DNA from: Laetiporus sulphureus 93-53
Taxonomy: Eukaryota > Basidiomycota > Agaricomycetes > Polyporales > Laetiporaceae
Length of the DNA: 64,000 bases
Assembly: GCF_001632365.1 (NCBI RefSeq)
Contig: NW_024468518.1
Location: forward strand, 786,199-850,198
Direction: 5' to 3'
In this document: positions 47,161-58,084 of the stretch, piece after piece
Layout: the number at the start of each line of letters is the position of its first letter
Position numbering within the stretch: the stretch's first letter is position 1
Made by a program: the position numbers and the translations under genes
The notes under the pieces: model-generated
What the model saw: the letters and a program-made list of their open reading frames with translations, nothing else
Databases searched by the model: none
What the model was told of the DNA's origin: nothing

Positions 47161-49718
47161 TTCTCTTGTATGTCAACGTCATGACCCGCCCGCTCTCGCG
47201 GCGATGACCGACTGATCACCCTACTCACGTTCCTCAAGACAATTGACCTGTTCAATTCAAGCGCATTTAGATATGCATATATCGTAGTTGGGTTATACCT
47301 CTTCTCGCTCTCCGTCTCTTTGTTCCATTACCACGTCTAGTGCTACTGTTTGCTGTCGTGTTGTACGCTACCGAGTCGAAAGCCCAAGCCCCAAGAGGAC
47401 CTCTGTGATTTGTTTTCCAGATACAGCCCATCTTCACCCGTATTCCCCTCTACACATCCAATGCTATACTGTACATTAGTTTCCCCGCCGTATCTGCGTG
47501 TCTCTCTGCTCGATATACATCTTACCCCATTCCTATACGGGCCATGGCGCCGGTAGAGTGGGAGCGACGGACATTGCAGCAGTGCGTGCGTTCGTGCGGA
47601 CCTGTCCAGTAGTGCGGAGTCTCATCTGACTGTCGATGCTCTTCTCCCGCGAATCAATGTATTACTACTGTATATCAATGCACTTTGCAGGTGACCCTTT
47701 CGTAGACCGCATGACTCGCCCCATGATGTACGATTCGCGCTGTCTTCCACGATGGGGAAGGTGACGGGGTTCTCTGATGGTGTGTGTACGCCGCCAGGGA
47801 CGCGGCGTTCGTTACTTCGAAGGTACCCTTGGTATCGCCTTTCGCCGGAGAGAAGGTAGAATGGCCGTGCACCGTTTTGGAGAGCGCGTTGTACTCGGAG
47901 CCTTCTTGGGCTTCCTATCGTCGCGGACTCGCCTGGAAGCTGACTAGAAGCTCTCGTGTAAGTCTCCTTTGTGAATCGGTGTCGCTTTTTGATCATCTCA
48001 ACCGATGCATCTTTTGGCAGCTCCGCCGATCCAGCTACCTGCGTATACGCGCATGCAGCATTAAGCATCTTCAGTGGTCTGTTGCTAATTTGATTTTCGC
48101 ACGTCGACTATGCGTTGGCTCCGGCGAGGTTGACCGTAAAAGTGAGTGCATGACCTACTCAGCGGTGCATTGCACGGAAGCTTGTGAGCACGTTCAAGTT
48201 TGTGAGCGTAGGAGAAGTTCTGCTACCACCAATGTTCGATCAGGGACATCCTACAGAATTCTCAACACGGACTTGGTCCAGCCACGAAGTCAGGATTCCT
48301 CCCCCCTCGTGATCATATGTTGCATCGCGCAAGCGATATCACTGGTCATTCAGGGCATCAGGTCCCTGATCCCGGAGACCATAGAGCTTGCTTTCGATTA
48401 CGAGCTTTTTAAGCTCGTGAAAACGAAGTCCGTCAGCGAGTTGACGGAGACGCGCTGGGCAGAGTGTCGGTCGATGGCCAGACGAATTGTTCTGGTTTCT
48501 GTATTACGACTGAAAAGAACAAACAGGCCTCGCCAGTGCCACATGACGGGTACCGGCATATGTCCGCATTCAATGAGTCGCAGCTGCCATTGTACACGAA
48601 CACAGTCGGTTTATCTCATACAGCAGAGTCCGGCAGAGTGGGAGTGGCGACCCACAGCGTATGCGCATTTACTAAGTGAACTGGTTCCTCTGATTGTTGT
48701 GATCCCATTGTGCAAGTCAATGCACTAATATTGTAGGTCCAAGTCAATAGGCTTCTTACGTTTGCGAAGCTTCTCAAGGTTAGTTTATTCAAGCTTCAAG
48801 CTATACAGTATTAAATTAAACACTCATTTTTGGGCTCTTATTCTGCATTGTAAATCAGGAGTCCCTTCAATCGGCGAAGTATAGAGTATCGCGAGGCAAA
48901 CGGGCACTGGTGCGCAGTTCCCTGGACAGTCATTACACTCTGTCACGCCTATGTGGTCGAGGCGAATACCATCCCTCTCAATTCACTTTCTATGCTGTTC
49001 TCTTTGTCGTCAACATGCACTACATCAGGGAGGCTCTCTCAAGTTGACTTGCAGTTCCCCTTGATTGCTGATGTGACAACATGTGTTAGCTTATGACTTT
49101 GTGATCACCGCCTCTCCGGGCCTTCTGGGACGCCATTCTCTCATCGCTGTCCTCTTTTGATAGGAATCTCAGGTGTGCGAGATTTGTTTGAACTATTCCA
49201 CGGATTTTGAAGTGTCAGTTAAAACCACTCAGTGAATGGGACACAACAACCATTTTTCAAACAATAAACCATGTACACGAAGATGGATCACAAGGCCAAC
49301 AGCCGTCCATCTATGTTGGCCCATGCTCAGATACCTATGTGAAGTTTCATCACATACTGTGTCCAAAGGAAGCAAAACGGTTATGATCTGCGCGAGAGAT
49401 AGGCTGGTTTCAAAGAGCGGTCCTAAGGGGCCGGCTGCATGCTGTAGTAACAAATAATGCGATAGAAGAAGAAGTATCTGCAAGCCGAATGAAATCCGGA
49501 ACATGTTTGATTTGTGGAATATCCGCCAATGGGAACCTGTTCAGGTAGTTGAGCGAACGATCTTATTTCTGCACTCCACAAAGTTGACATAGCTCAAGCT
49601 ATGCCGTACAGGAACGGTCTTTTGATGAAAGTCGTGCGCCATCAACATAGACCGTTCGGCGAGTGAATGCTTCGCGAAACAAAATTCCTACCAGGGCCAG
49701 TATATCTTCCCTCTCGCG
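47161..49718. other. Gene-poor region with one long open frame
   Basis: About 2.6 kb between PSP1 and the second F-box gene. The only sizeable frame is 47784-48728 (+), listed separately. The rest, especially 48730-49700, has frequent stops. No transposon or RNA gene recognised. Confidence 0.4.
47784..48728 (+). other. Long open frame without ATG start, unknown
   Basis: A 314-codon open frame on the + strand that begins at GTG; the first in-frame ATG is about 120 codons in. One segment looks protein-like (IRSLIPETIELAFDYELFKL and VKTKSVSELTETRWAECRSM, about 48355-48480), with an amphipathic helical pattern. Upstream and downstream parts are Arg/Ser/Cys-rich as in non-coding frames. It may contain one or two real exons of an unrecognised gene, or be chance. 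No function proposed. Confidence 0.22.
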
Positions 49719-51239
49719 TTACTCGCGATCCCATGGCGGCCAATATCCGGACACTTCTTCTAAGCAGGTCGAGGGCAGGTGCATCATTGGAACAGGCGGT
49801 TCAATGCATTCAAAGGTGAACGTCTCAAACCCTCTAGCGGCGACAGCGCGAGTGTTGTCATCAATCGATGAAAGCATCATGCACTTGATTCGCAGATGTT
49901 TGATGCCAAGTTGGATACGGGTCCCATGGACCAAGTGGACTGTCCACGCCATGTCGTCTTTCTTGTCTAGGAAGATATGCATTGTCGACAGCTCCGGACA
50001 AATGGGCGGTTCACTCGGGTCTCGAAATAAGGAGAGTACATCCACGACTGTCTGCAAGCTCTTCTTATGCACGTAGAGCGTCTCCAACGACTTCATGCTT
50101 CCGAAGAGTTCGCGCAAGTATAATAAGTCGCGTCCATCCGGATGAGGCGTGTCAATGGAATTCACCATCCAAAACTCGCGGATATGGGGCATTGAAGGGA
50201 ATTGAGCCCAGACACAAGTCCAAGGGGTAAGACGGTCGTAATGGATATGGCCCATCCGTATAGCAGATGAGCTGTTTCCTATAATTGCGAAGTGCGCGGA
50301 CAAGTAGAATCTATCGTAGACCGCCGCAGGCTCCGCTCTTCGCTCCGAGAGATAATCTAATGTCCACGAATCTGAAGCCCTCTGATCTCCTCTGCAGATG
50401 AACGAGATGGCTACGTCGGGATTCAGGCGTGCATCGAGAATTGCGACCGTGATGGAGTCCGTGTCAACGTCGTGCAAAACAAGACGACGCAGATATGGCA
50501 GCTGAATCTCAGAGCGTCCAAGCTGGGATTGCTTTCGAGGAAATATGTCCTTTGAACGGACGGAGCGCAGTATGAGGTCGACCAGACTAGGAGTACCGGA
50601 TAGCAAAAGAGACAACCGGAATGCATCAACATCACAGTCCTCGATGTGAAGGTGTGTCAGGCTTGGGAAGCTGTTGACCGGCGCCCAGCCCAGGCCGAAG
50701 AGTGTTAAATGGGTGAGCGATGGCGTATGGTTCTCGAACAAAACAATATTCGGATAGCCGTGGTACTTGTAGAAAGGCCCTGAAATTGCAAGGTATTTCA
50801 ATGTCGGCGCTTTACAAAAGAACAATGTCTCGTCTAAGCTGGTTCCTATATCGGCTTGACACCAGCAGAGCTGCAGCATGCGATGAGCATACGACTTCAA
50901 CGAACTGACTCCGTAAGTCCATGGGCTGCCGCTGAGCCAAAATCGTAATGGGACTGATTGAGACCTGACCAACTGGGCGTCTCGCAGCAGAAGGTATTCA
51001 TTGCGGATGCTGCTCCATAGTTCTTGTGTGGCTAAAACCACGCCACGCCAGTCGCGGCAAACTTGTGCTATATGAAGTAAACCCTCCATATCCACGAACG
51101 GAGGATTCCATGCATTGCAGGATATAGGTATCGAGTTGACGCTCGTCAGGACGCATTCAAGGAAAATCTGAACCAGCACTTCTGGGGACAGACGGTTGAC
51201 TGCCCTTACGGAATTCCGAATGTTATCCACGGCTTTCAC
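49719..51239 (-). CDS. F-box protein with LRR-like repeats (copy 2)
   Basis: Single open frame of about 506 codons, paralogue of the F-box genes at 38.5 and 62.4 kb and likely an SCF substrate adaptor. The F-box reads VNRLSPEVLVQIFLECVLTS ... IAQVCRDWRGVVLATQELW. Leu-rich segments follow (APTLKYLAISGPF, TPSLTHLTLFGLG, FPSLTHLHIEDCDVDAFRLS, GTPSLVDLILRSV). Then come IREFWMVNSIDTPHPDG, FGSMKSLETLYVHKKSLQT and the closing GYWPPWDRE, stop 49721-49719. The frame at 51239 begins with GTG and stays open upstream (LLRGIDERCRAIVKAVDNIR) to an in-frame TAG just before 51285. The first in-frame ATG would remove the F-box. So either a short upstream exon is spliced on, or the start is damaged. Confidence 0.82.
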   Translation of the reverse strand: MKAVDNIRNSVRAVNRLSPEVLVQIFLECVLTSVNSIPISCNAWNPPFVDMEGLLHIAQVCRDWRGVVLATQELWSSIRNEYLLLRDAQLVRSQSVPLRFWLSGSPWTYGVSSLKSYAHRMLQLCWCQADIGTSLDETLFFCKAPTLKYLAISGPFYKYHGYPNIVLFENHTPSLTHLTLFGLGWAPVNSFPSLTHLHIEDCDVDAFRLSLLLSGTPSLVDLILRSVRSKDIFPRKQSQLGRSEIQLPYLRRLVLHDVDTDSITVAILDARLNPDVAISFICRGDQRASDSWTLDYLSERRAEPAAVYDRFYLSAHFAIIGNSSSAIRMGHIHYDRLTPWTCVWAQFPSMPHIREFWMVNSIDTPHPDGRDLLYLRELFGSMKSLETLYVHKKSLQTVVDVLSLFRDPSEPPICPELSTMHIFLDKKDDMAWTVHLVHGTRIQLGIKHLRIKCMMLSSIDDNTRAVAARGFETFTFECIEPPVPMMHLPSTCLEEVSGYWPPWDRE

Positions 51240-53094
51240 GATCGCCCGACAGCGTTCATCGATACCTCGAAGCAGGTCCTGAGTCTCCTACTCAGAAAAT
51301 GCGTATTTATAGGAGTATTTCCACCCACATTTCCCAGACTTCATGGAAAGATCAAAGTTATTTAGTTGCCCAATCCCCGATACAAATAGCTGGAGGAAGC
51401 TCGTGATGCTCACCTCAGGCGTGTTTCTTTGGACTGCAACTTTGTTAAGGCAAGCTGCAGTAATTGTTCGACCTGGAGATCCTCTATTACGTTCGACTGC
51501 ATGGTTGGAAGGAAAATTGTGCGCGATCGCCAACGATCAGAGGGCCCCCTTGGCGGCCTACGTTTCCCACGATGGCACAAAGGGAAAATGTAACGGTTCG
51601 GGATATGGAACGTGCCGGAGTTGCACACACACCCCCAGGCTCCTCCCCATCCGCCAACGGCAATTTAAGGGGGGCTCGTGTGAGAGGAGGCCACGTTGCG
51701 TTTCTTACTATCGGCCTCAATTCAGCCACAATTCAGCCGACCTGATTTGTAATGTAATGACGTTTTCACCTCGGTCATATTCATTGCGTGGACCTACTAC
51801 GCCGGTCGTAAACGCTCGGGGCAAACAGTACCTATAAAGTATATGATGCACCCACAAGGCATATCTCAAGCTCCTCCTACATAGACGCGGACGCAAGCCA
51901 GTCCACATTGGCAGCCGTTGCGCTCTCACTGGCATATATCAGCGCGAGCCCCGAGAGCTCGAAGCGATCTGCCCAGTCCCAGTCAACCAAGGAAACAACA
52001 CCGGCTACCGACGTCATTCCAGACGTCCGACGCGCTCATCAATACAATATTGGAGCTTTTTTTCCTACGAGAGATTGAAAGCCAAAGGGAGCAACATCAC
52101 TGTTATCATGGACCACTCTTTCTCGATGTACAGCGACTCTACTGACAGACTACCGTTCGTCGAAACCGAGAATCGTTCTGTGGCACCACTACTTGTACGC
52201 TCAGAGGCACTTTTGAACCGTCAACTGACCTGCCGCCCGGCATAGACTGCAATGGACGCCCCTGTCGACGGACGTCCTTGCCCGCCACGCTACTGACCGA
52301 CCAAGTACGGTCGTGGATCCTGACACATTTTCGCACCGGCGATCTTTGAGCATTGATATTGAACTTCAATGCGTGAATCTGTATGTATGCGCTCACGTAT
52401 TTTATTGTATGAGCGTGTCGGCAATGTCAAGTAGTACCTGCTGATGCACTCGACGAAATCTCTCTCTGCAGCGAGCAAAAATCGACCCACAAGGACGCTC
52501 CAAAGCACATCTTATGTACACCATACTTACATCTACTGTTAACATAGAGTACGCTACGCTAGGATATAACACAACACAAGGGAATATACGACATAACAGC
52601 CAACAGTCTCTAAAAACACAGCGGGCGCAGGCGCGCGGTAACGAGCGTACGTACATACAACAAATAGCAACACGACAAGAACTGTCAGTGCATCGACCGG
52701 ACGGCTGGGTGGTGGGGCTACAGCGGAATAAGAATATAAAAGAAACCTTAAACGAATGACGCGGAACAGTCCCAGAATCCACAAGCGCGAAAGCTATGGG
52801 ATACAAGGTCACAAACAACAGGACCATTTGCAGGTCGAAAGGGCGGATAAACGATGGACGGACAGCGACTGGAGGCATTGCGAGTCTGCTGCAGACGAGG
52901 GAAAAAGAGAGACGATTTAATCTTGCTATTGCTGACCTTTCAGACTTCGATTTGCTGCACTAGAGACCAAGGAGAGACAAATGAGAGGTAGGCGCGAGCT
53001 GGGAGACTGCCGATGTTTGTTGAACAGAGAAGCCGGGGGAGAGAACGGAAAGGATGACCACGACAGGACGAGCGGACTCAACAGCGAGCCCATT
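51240..53094. other. Intergenic, 5' flank of F-box 2 and 3' side of next gene
   Basis: About 1.85 kb. An upstream exon for the F-box gene may lie at about 51290-51530 (-), where a frame is open in phase but ends in TAG. The - strand open frame at 52402-52878 is rich in Cys/Val/Phe and looks like non-coding AT-rich DNA read by chance. No other gene supported. Confidence 0.4.
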
Positions 53095-54745
53095 TTACGC
53101 ATTGTCTTTCAAGGGCACCTCCCTCACTGAGCCCACGCTCGACCGCGCACTGTAAAACGTGCTTGACCGCGATCGCCCCGTCGCACTCGACGCTACCGTG
53201 CGTCTGTCCCACTCGGCGTCCGCATCAGCGGGTTCGATCTTGGGAGTGAAGGTGGACGCTGATTGTGGTCGAGGGTGAGGATCAGTGGACGAGCAGACAG
53301 AGTCGCGCAGCCGCGACGGCGTGACTGTCGCGTTCGAGTCCATCGACGGCCTGGGGGTTCGCGGGTGCGTAGGGATGGGGACGCACAGGTGGATACACGA
53401 GCTCGCCGAAGGCGGGCGCGGCGTCAACCTTTCTTCTGCTGCGTCTGGCGAGACACTCTGCATAACATTACGGTGTCAGTCTCCAATGCAACGTTGCACC
53501 ATCAGACAAAATGGTGCGTACCTCCCGGACAGACATATCCCCACTCTTCACACACTCCGTCCTTGTCATCGGCACCGCCTGGGCAACAGGGAGGACAAAC
53601 GGATCGTTTAATCCCTTCTCCTGCTCCCTCGCCTCTCTCTCCACATTGACACTGACACTCATCCCCAAATCCACCCCAGAGTCATCTGCGAGCCCAAACA
53701 CTTTCCCTCCAGCCTTTCTCATACTCCTGCACGACCCGTCGCTCAGGTCACGCATCAGCGGGAACGGCGACCCGGGGCGTTGTACGCGCGCAGGCTCCGA
53801 TGCGACGGTCCTCACCGAGGCCTTCCTCTTCCCCTCGTAGCGGAACGGGCTCGGGCTCGGGAGCGACTTGCGGGCGGGATTCGGGAGCCTAGTCTGCGAT
53901 GGCGCAGACGCTTCGACCACGACCGTGTCCTCCACGACCGCCTCAACCTCAATCTGGCCAGCTTCTTCTCCGTCCTCCGCGGAGCTCGACGGTGTCGAGA
54001 ACCTTGACACGAGCCTCCTGTCCCGCTCTGCCATCATCGACATCAGCGTCGGCGTCGGCGCCTGTCTCCGGTCTTCCTCCTCATCTTCCTCCTCATTCGC
54101 AGCCACCGTCCTCGCAGGCACGATGTCGCATGACGACGGGAACGTCCACGCGACCGACACCTCGTCCGGCCCATCCTCCGCCATCATCTCGTATGCCTTC
54201 GCGGCCGAACCGCCATCCACAGCAGGCATCTTCTTCGGCACGATCTTATACTGCCTCTCGTTGTCCCTCCGCATCATTGGCGTTGGCGTCGGCGTCATCC
54301 CCTCCCTGCTGTCTTCATTCCTACCCTCAATCGCAATGTCCGCCTTCGCAAAGGGATCCTCCTCAGGCGTCAACACCCGCCCTACGCGCCTCGCGTCCTC
54401 CTCTTCATAGCCATATCCACACTCGCTTTTGACCTGCCCGGGGAAGCCAAATGCAAAACCCGGAGGAGTCACGGGCGACCACGCCCCCGTCGACGACTCG
54501 GGGCTCGAGTCCGTCGTCATTGCGAGGCTGAGTTTCGAGCGAGCGCGCTTCGCCTTCGTAGGCAGCGGCAGCGGGAGCATCGCCGCAAGCCGCTCTGTGA
54601 GGCTCGACCCGGATTTGGTGGAGGCCTGTGAGTGCGAGACCGCACGCCGGCGCATGCGCGGGGAAGGAGGAAGGGGAAGAGGGAAGGAACGAGAGTCAGC
54701 AAGCGTGTTCGATACCACGATGCGGGGCAAATTTAGAGATGACAT
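53095..54745 (-). CDS. Serine/proline-rich hypothetical protein
   Basis: Unknown function. I prefer ATG 54745 (MSSLNLPRIVVSNTLADSRS), which sits just downstream of a pyrimidine-rich stretch and a TATATG element, a common fungal promoter arrangement. The frame is open a further 95 codons to ATG 55030, so a longer protein is possible. The body is low complexity with acidic runs (ANEEEDEEEDRRQ), basic clusters and many SP/TP sites. Near the end it reads SPFPLMRDLSDGSCRSM and VFGLADDSGVDLGMSVSVN. An intron with GTACGC donor and ...TATGCAG acceptor joins GDMSVRE to SVSPDAAEERLTPRPPS. The last exon ends SVREVPLKDNA with TAA at 53097-53095. No domain recognised; probably disordered and possibly phospho-regulated. 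Confidence 0.6.
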
Positions 54746-55189
54746 AAAGGCAGTGAAGATGGGAAGGGGTGGGATGGGAAAAATAGATAGTCGGCGCATA
54801 TATGCATGCACCCGGTCATCAGCTTCCTCTCGTGAGCTACCCTTCGGAGACAGCGCAACCGACCCGCTGCCAGACCGGAAGCGAACACAGGCAAAATGCA
54901 CGATCTCGGTCCAGTCGCAAAACTCAGCGAGGACCCAGAGAAAATCAAAAACGCCCATTCGCTCCATCAAATGGCCGAACAAGCTCTCCGCAGCCGTTGG
55001 CGCCCGTCCAAAGATCAACACGCGCACCATCCCGAGCAGTCAGGATCACCTTACATCGCACAAGGCCAATGTATAGAATAAAAATAAGATACACCATAAA
55101 CGAATACGAAGAAGAAAACGGACAGTGGTTGAGAAGAAGAATATGGCTGACAAAATATGTAAAGCGAGTGGAAAAGAACCAGTACTCAC

Positions 55190-55936
55190 CACTGTGCTGT
55201 TAGTAGATGTACTCGCTTCGCTGCCTCTTCTCTCAAATACATACGCAGGCACTTCGAGCGGCTCATCCTCGTCGCCGAGCGCCCACTGTGGCATCTTTTG
55301 GCTCGTCGGACTCGGCGGGACGGGTGGCGGGTTTCTCGGGCACATGAATGCATCTCCCTCGCTCCAGTCCATCGCCACCCTCGATTGGCTCTTCTCCACC
55401 ATCAACGCCGCCGCACAGCTCACCTTTCTCTCGCGCCGTCCGAGGCCCACGCGGAACAAGCTCGTCGAAGCGCTTTTTGCCTTACGTAGTGGTGGGAGGC
55501 GCGTGTGGATCTTCGCGGGCTGCTGCGCGGCGGGCTCCGGCGCAGTTGCGTAGAACGCAAAGAGCGATGGCGACGGGGTCGCAGGGCGGGTGTATGATGG
55601 CGCGCGCGGGCGTCGCTCTGCGTAGCCGGTGTCTTCGAAAAATGAGGGAAGCCGCGCGAGCGAAGCGACGTCAGTGTCCGAGTCCGGGGAGATGTTCTGA
55701 TCGGCGGGCGTCTTATAGGATGTGCTGTTGGTGGTGCAAGTCGCCTGTGAGGCGGCGGAGGCGATGGTGGAGATGGTGTCGCGCTTGGAGGGGGAGAAGC
55801 TGAGGAAGGAGATGGGATTGGTCTTGGTGCGATTCAAGGGGGGGTGTTTCTCCGTCTGCCTACCGGCCCAGCGGAAGGGCGTAGACGGGCGTGTACGAAT
55901 GCTGGCGGTGGCGGAAGGTGTCTCGGGGCGAAAGAG
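55190..55936 (-). CDS. Partial serine/proline-rich protein, cut by assembly gap
   Basis: The frame runs out of the 790-N gap and is open to a GTGAGT donor at 55189-55184. It contains TPFRWAGRQTEKHPPLNRTK, DTDVASLARLPSFFEDTGYA, RRPRAPSYTRPATPSPSLFA, RVGLGRRERKVSC, PQWALGDEDEPLEVPAYVFE and RRGSEASTSTNSTV. Pro, Ser and Thr are enriched and no domain is recognised. The 5' part is lost in the gap. The 3' exon is uncertain: the frame stays open to 55046, or a short intron with acceptor near 55149 gives a different short ending. It could also be the upstream half of the neighbouring Ser/Pro-rich gene, but a promoter-like stretch before 54745 argues for two genes. Confidence 0.5.
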
Positions 55937-56726
55937 NNNNNNNNNNNNNNNNNNNNNNNNNNNNNNNNNNNNNNNNNNNNNNNNNNNNNNNNNNNNNNNN
56001 NNNNNNNNNNNNNNNNNNNNNNNNNNNNNNNNNNNNNNNNNNNNNNNNNNNNNNNNNNNNNNNNNNNNNNNNNNNNNNNNNNNNNNNNNNNNNNNNNNNN
56101 NNNNNNNNNNNNNNNNNNNNNNNNNNNNNNNNNNNNNNNNNNNNNNNNNNNNNNNNNNNNNNNNNNNNNNNNNNNNNNNNNNNNNNNNNNNNNNNNNNNN
56201 NNNNNNNNNNNNNNNNNNNNNNNNNNNNNNNNNNNNNNNNNNNNNNNNNNNNNNNNNNNNNNNNNNNNNNNNNNNNNNNNNNNNNNNNNNNNNNNNNNNN
56301 NNNNNNNNNNNNNNNNNNNNNNNNNNNNNNNNNNNNNNNNNNNNNNNNNNNNNNNNNNNNNNNNNNNNNNNNNNNNNNNNNNNNNNNNNNNNNNNNNNNN
56401 NNNNNNNNNNNNNNNNNNNNNNNNNNNNNNNNNNNNNNNNNNNNNNNNNNNNNNNNNNNNNNNNNNNNNNNNNNNNNNNNNNNNNNNNNNNNNNNNNNNN
56501 NNNNNNNNNNNNNNNNNNNNNNNNNNNNNNNNNNNNNNNNNNNNNNNNNNNNNNNNNNNNNNNNNNNNNNNNNNNNNNNNNNNNNNNNNNNNNNNNNNNN
56601 NNNNNNNNNNNNNNNNNNNNNNNNNNNNNNNNNNNNNNNNNNNNNNNNNNNNNNNNNNNNNNNNNNNNNNNNNNNNNNNNNNNNNNNNNNNNNNNNNNNN
56701 NNNNNNNNNNNNNNNNNNNNNNNNNN
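55937..56726. other. Assembly gap (790 N)
   Basis: A run of N marks unresolved sequence between contigs. The true length is unknown, and the 5' end of the - strand Ser/Pro-rich gene lies in or beyond it. Confidence 0.99.
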
Positions 56727-58084
56727 CGTATAAGAGGAAGACAGGGTGAGAGTGGTGCCTCACCGGTGGAAATATGCTCAGCCACAGGCATCGCTGGTTC
56801 AGCCTCTGTCCCCCATAAATCCCGGCCAGTAAGAACCCCGGGTGCCCAAAAAGACGTGTCAATTAGGCCAAGTCTGGGGTGACGTCCTGTCACCGCCCGC
56901 GTCATCCGTTTAACCCCATCCCATCACAACCCCGATATGGCAGCCGTCCTTCCGGCCTCATCCACTGTGCTGCCCGGTGGCCCCTATGCAGCGCTCCCGA
57001 CACCTCCGAAGAAGTCGCCGCCACCGCTTCCCTGCGCCGGGCAGTGGCACCCGTCGGCCTTGCAATGATCGACGCTGCCCGCTCACATCCGCCGCGAATT
57101 CGTGCACTATATCCTCCTGTGGCCTCAAGAAACGCGTTCTATCGTCGCTATACCAATCAACAGCAATCAATCGCGTTGACTCACCATCGCTTAATCGCTC
57201 CTGAGCCAGAGACATCTGCCGCAGCGAGCCGGCCATGTGCTACCAGCGTACCCGTTGTGTATGCGCTCCGTCCTCCTTTTCTCGCGATTCAAGTCTTTTG
57301 GTGCCCGGGCCAGGGCGAGGGTGCTATGCAGCCTTAGCCCAGCCAGCGCCCGCCGGGGGGTCCCTGCCTGCGAAAATTTGAGTAATCAGGCCACCGCAAC
57401 GACTCACGCAACACATGAAACGCCGTTCGTCTCGCCAGTAAAGCGCGTATTGGCTACCAGTTGTGGTTGGGTGCTGCCACAGACGACTGTTGTGCCGGCG
57501 TCCATCTGCCTGAACGTTGGTGTTAGTGATATGACCCGGCCAGTATATACTAGCGCCCTCTAATCACCCCATCACTAGTGGCTGGAAGGCTAAAGCAGCA
57601 CCTTCTCGGGGGCATTTAAACGAGGCTAGAACAGCTGCAGGGAATGAACAAGTCTACCTCGATCGAGATCTCCCTAGTAGCTTGCCCAAGCTGATCTACA
57701 TACATAGTAGGTATAGATAGAACATCGATCCATTAGCCGACGTGATGTAGAGAGATTAAATACAAGTTCATCCTGAGATCCCCACTGGGTTCGACGGAAC
57801 GCCCTGCCTCGAGCATTCCATAACGTCGAAGCGACCGAGGTCCACAGTAAGTTATCACGGATCAGAACAGAACAGAAGCAAGCAACAAGCGATAGGATAA
57901 TAAATAACGGCACAGGTCCGCTTGTCTCTCGCCCAAACATCACCATCCACTTCATCCGCAACCATCCTCACCCGTGAACGGAACAAAGTGCTCAGTAGGT
58001 GATCCGCATGCACGCGGTTCATCCAGATCTTGAGCACATAGCAAACGCAATCAGCGTTAAACACCGCCATGCAACCTCACCACC
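56727..58084. other. Intergenic after the gap
   Basis: About 1.36 kb with no supported gene. Open frames on both strands (for example 56879-57337 + and 56958-57236 -) lack motifs. It may include the promoter of the gene cut by the gap and the 3' UTR of the Kre9-like gene. Confidence 0.4.

Noticed and set aside
52402..52878. 158-codon - strand frame rich in Cys, Val and Phe
   Set aside because: Composition suggests non-coding DNA read by chance; no domain or splice partners, and it lies where a 3' UTR or intergenic spacer is expected.
53868..54432. Two + strand Ser/Pro-rich open frames
   Set aside because: Both are antisense to the - strand Ser/Pro-rich gene; GC-rich low-complexity DNA is open in several frames.
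55722..56905. Long open frames spanning the N run on both strands
   Set aside because: They are open only because N codons are not stops. Only the flanking sequence counts.
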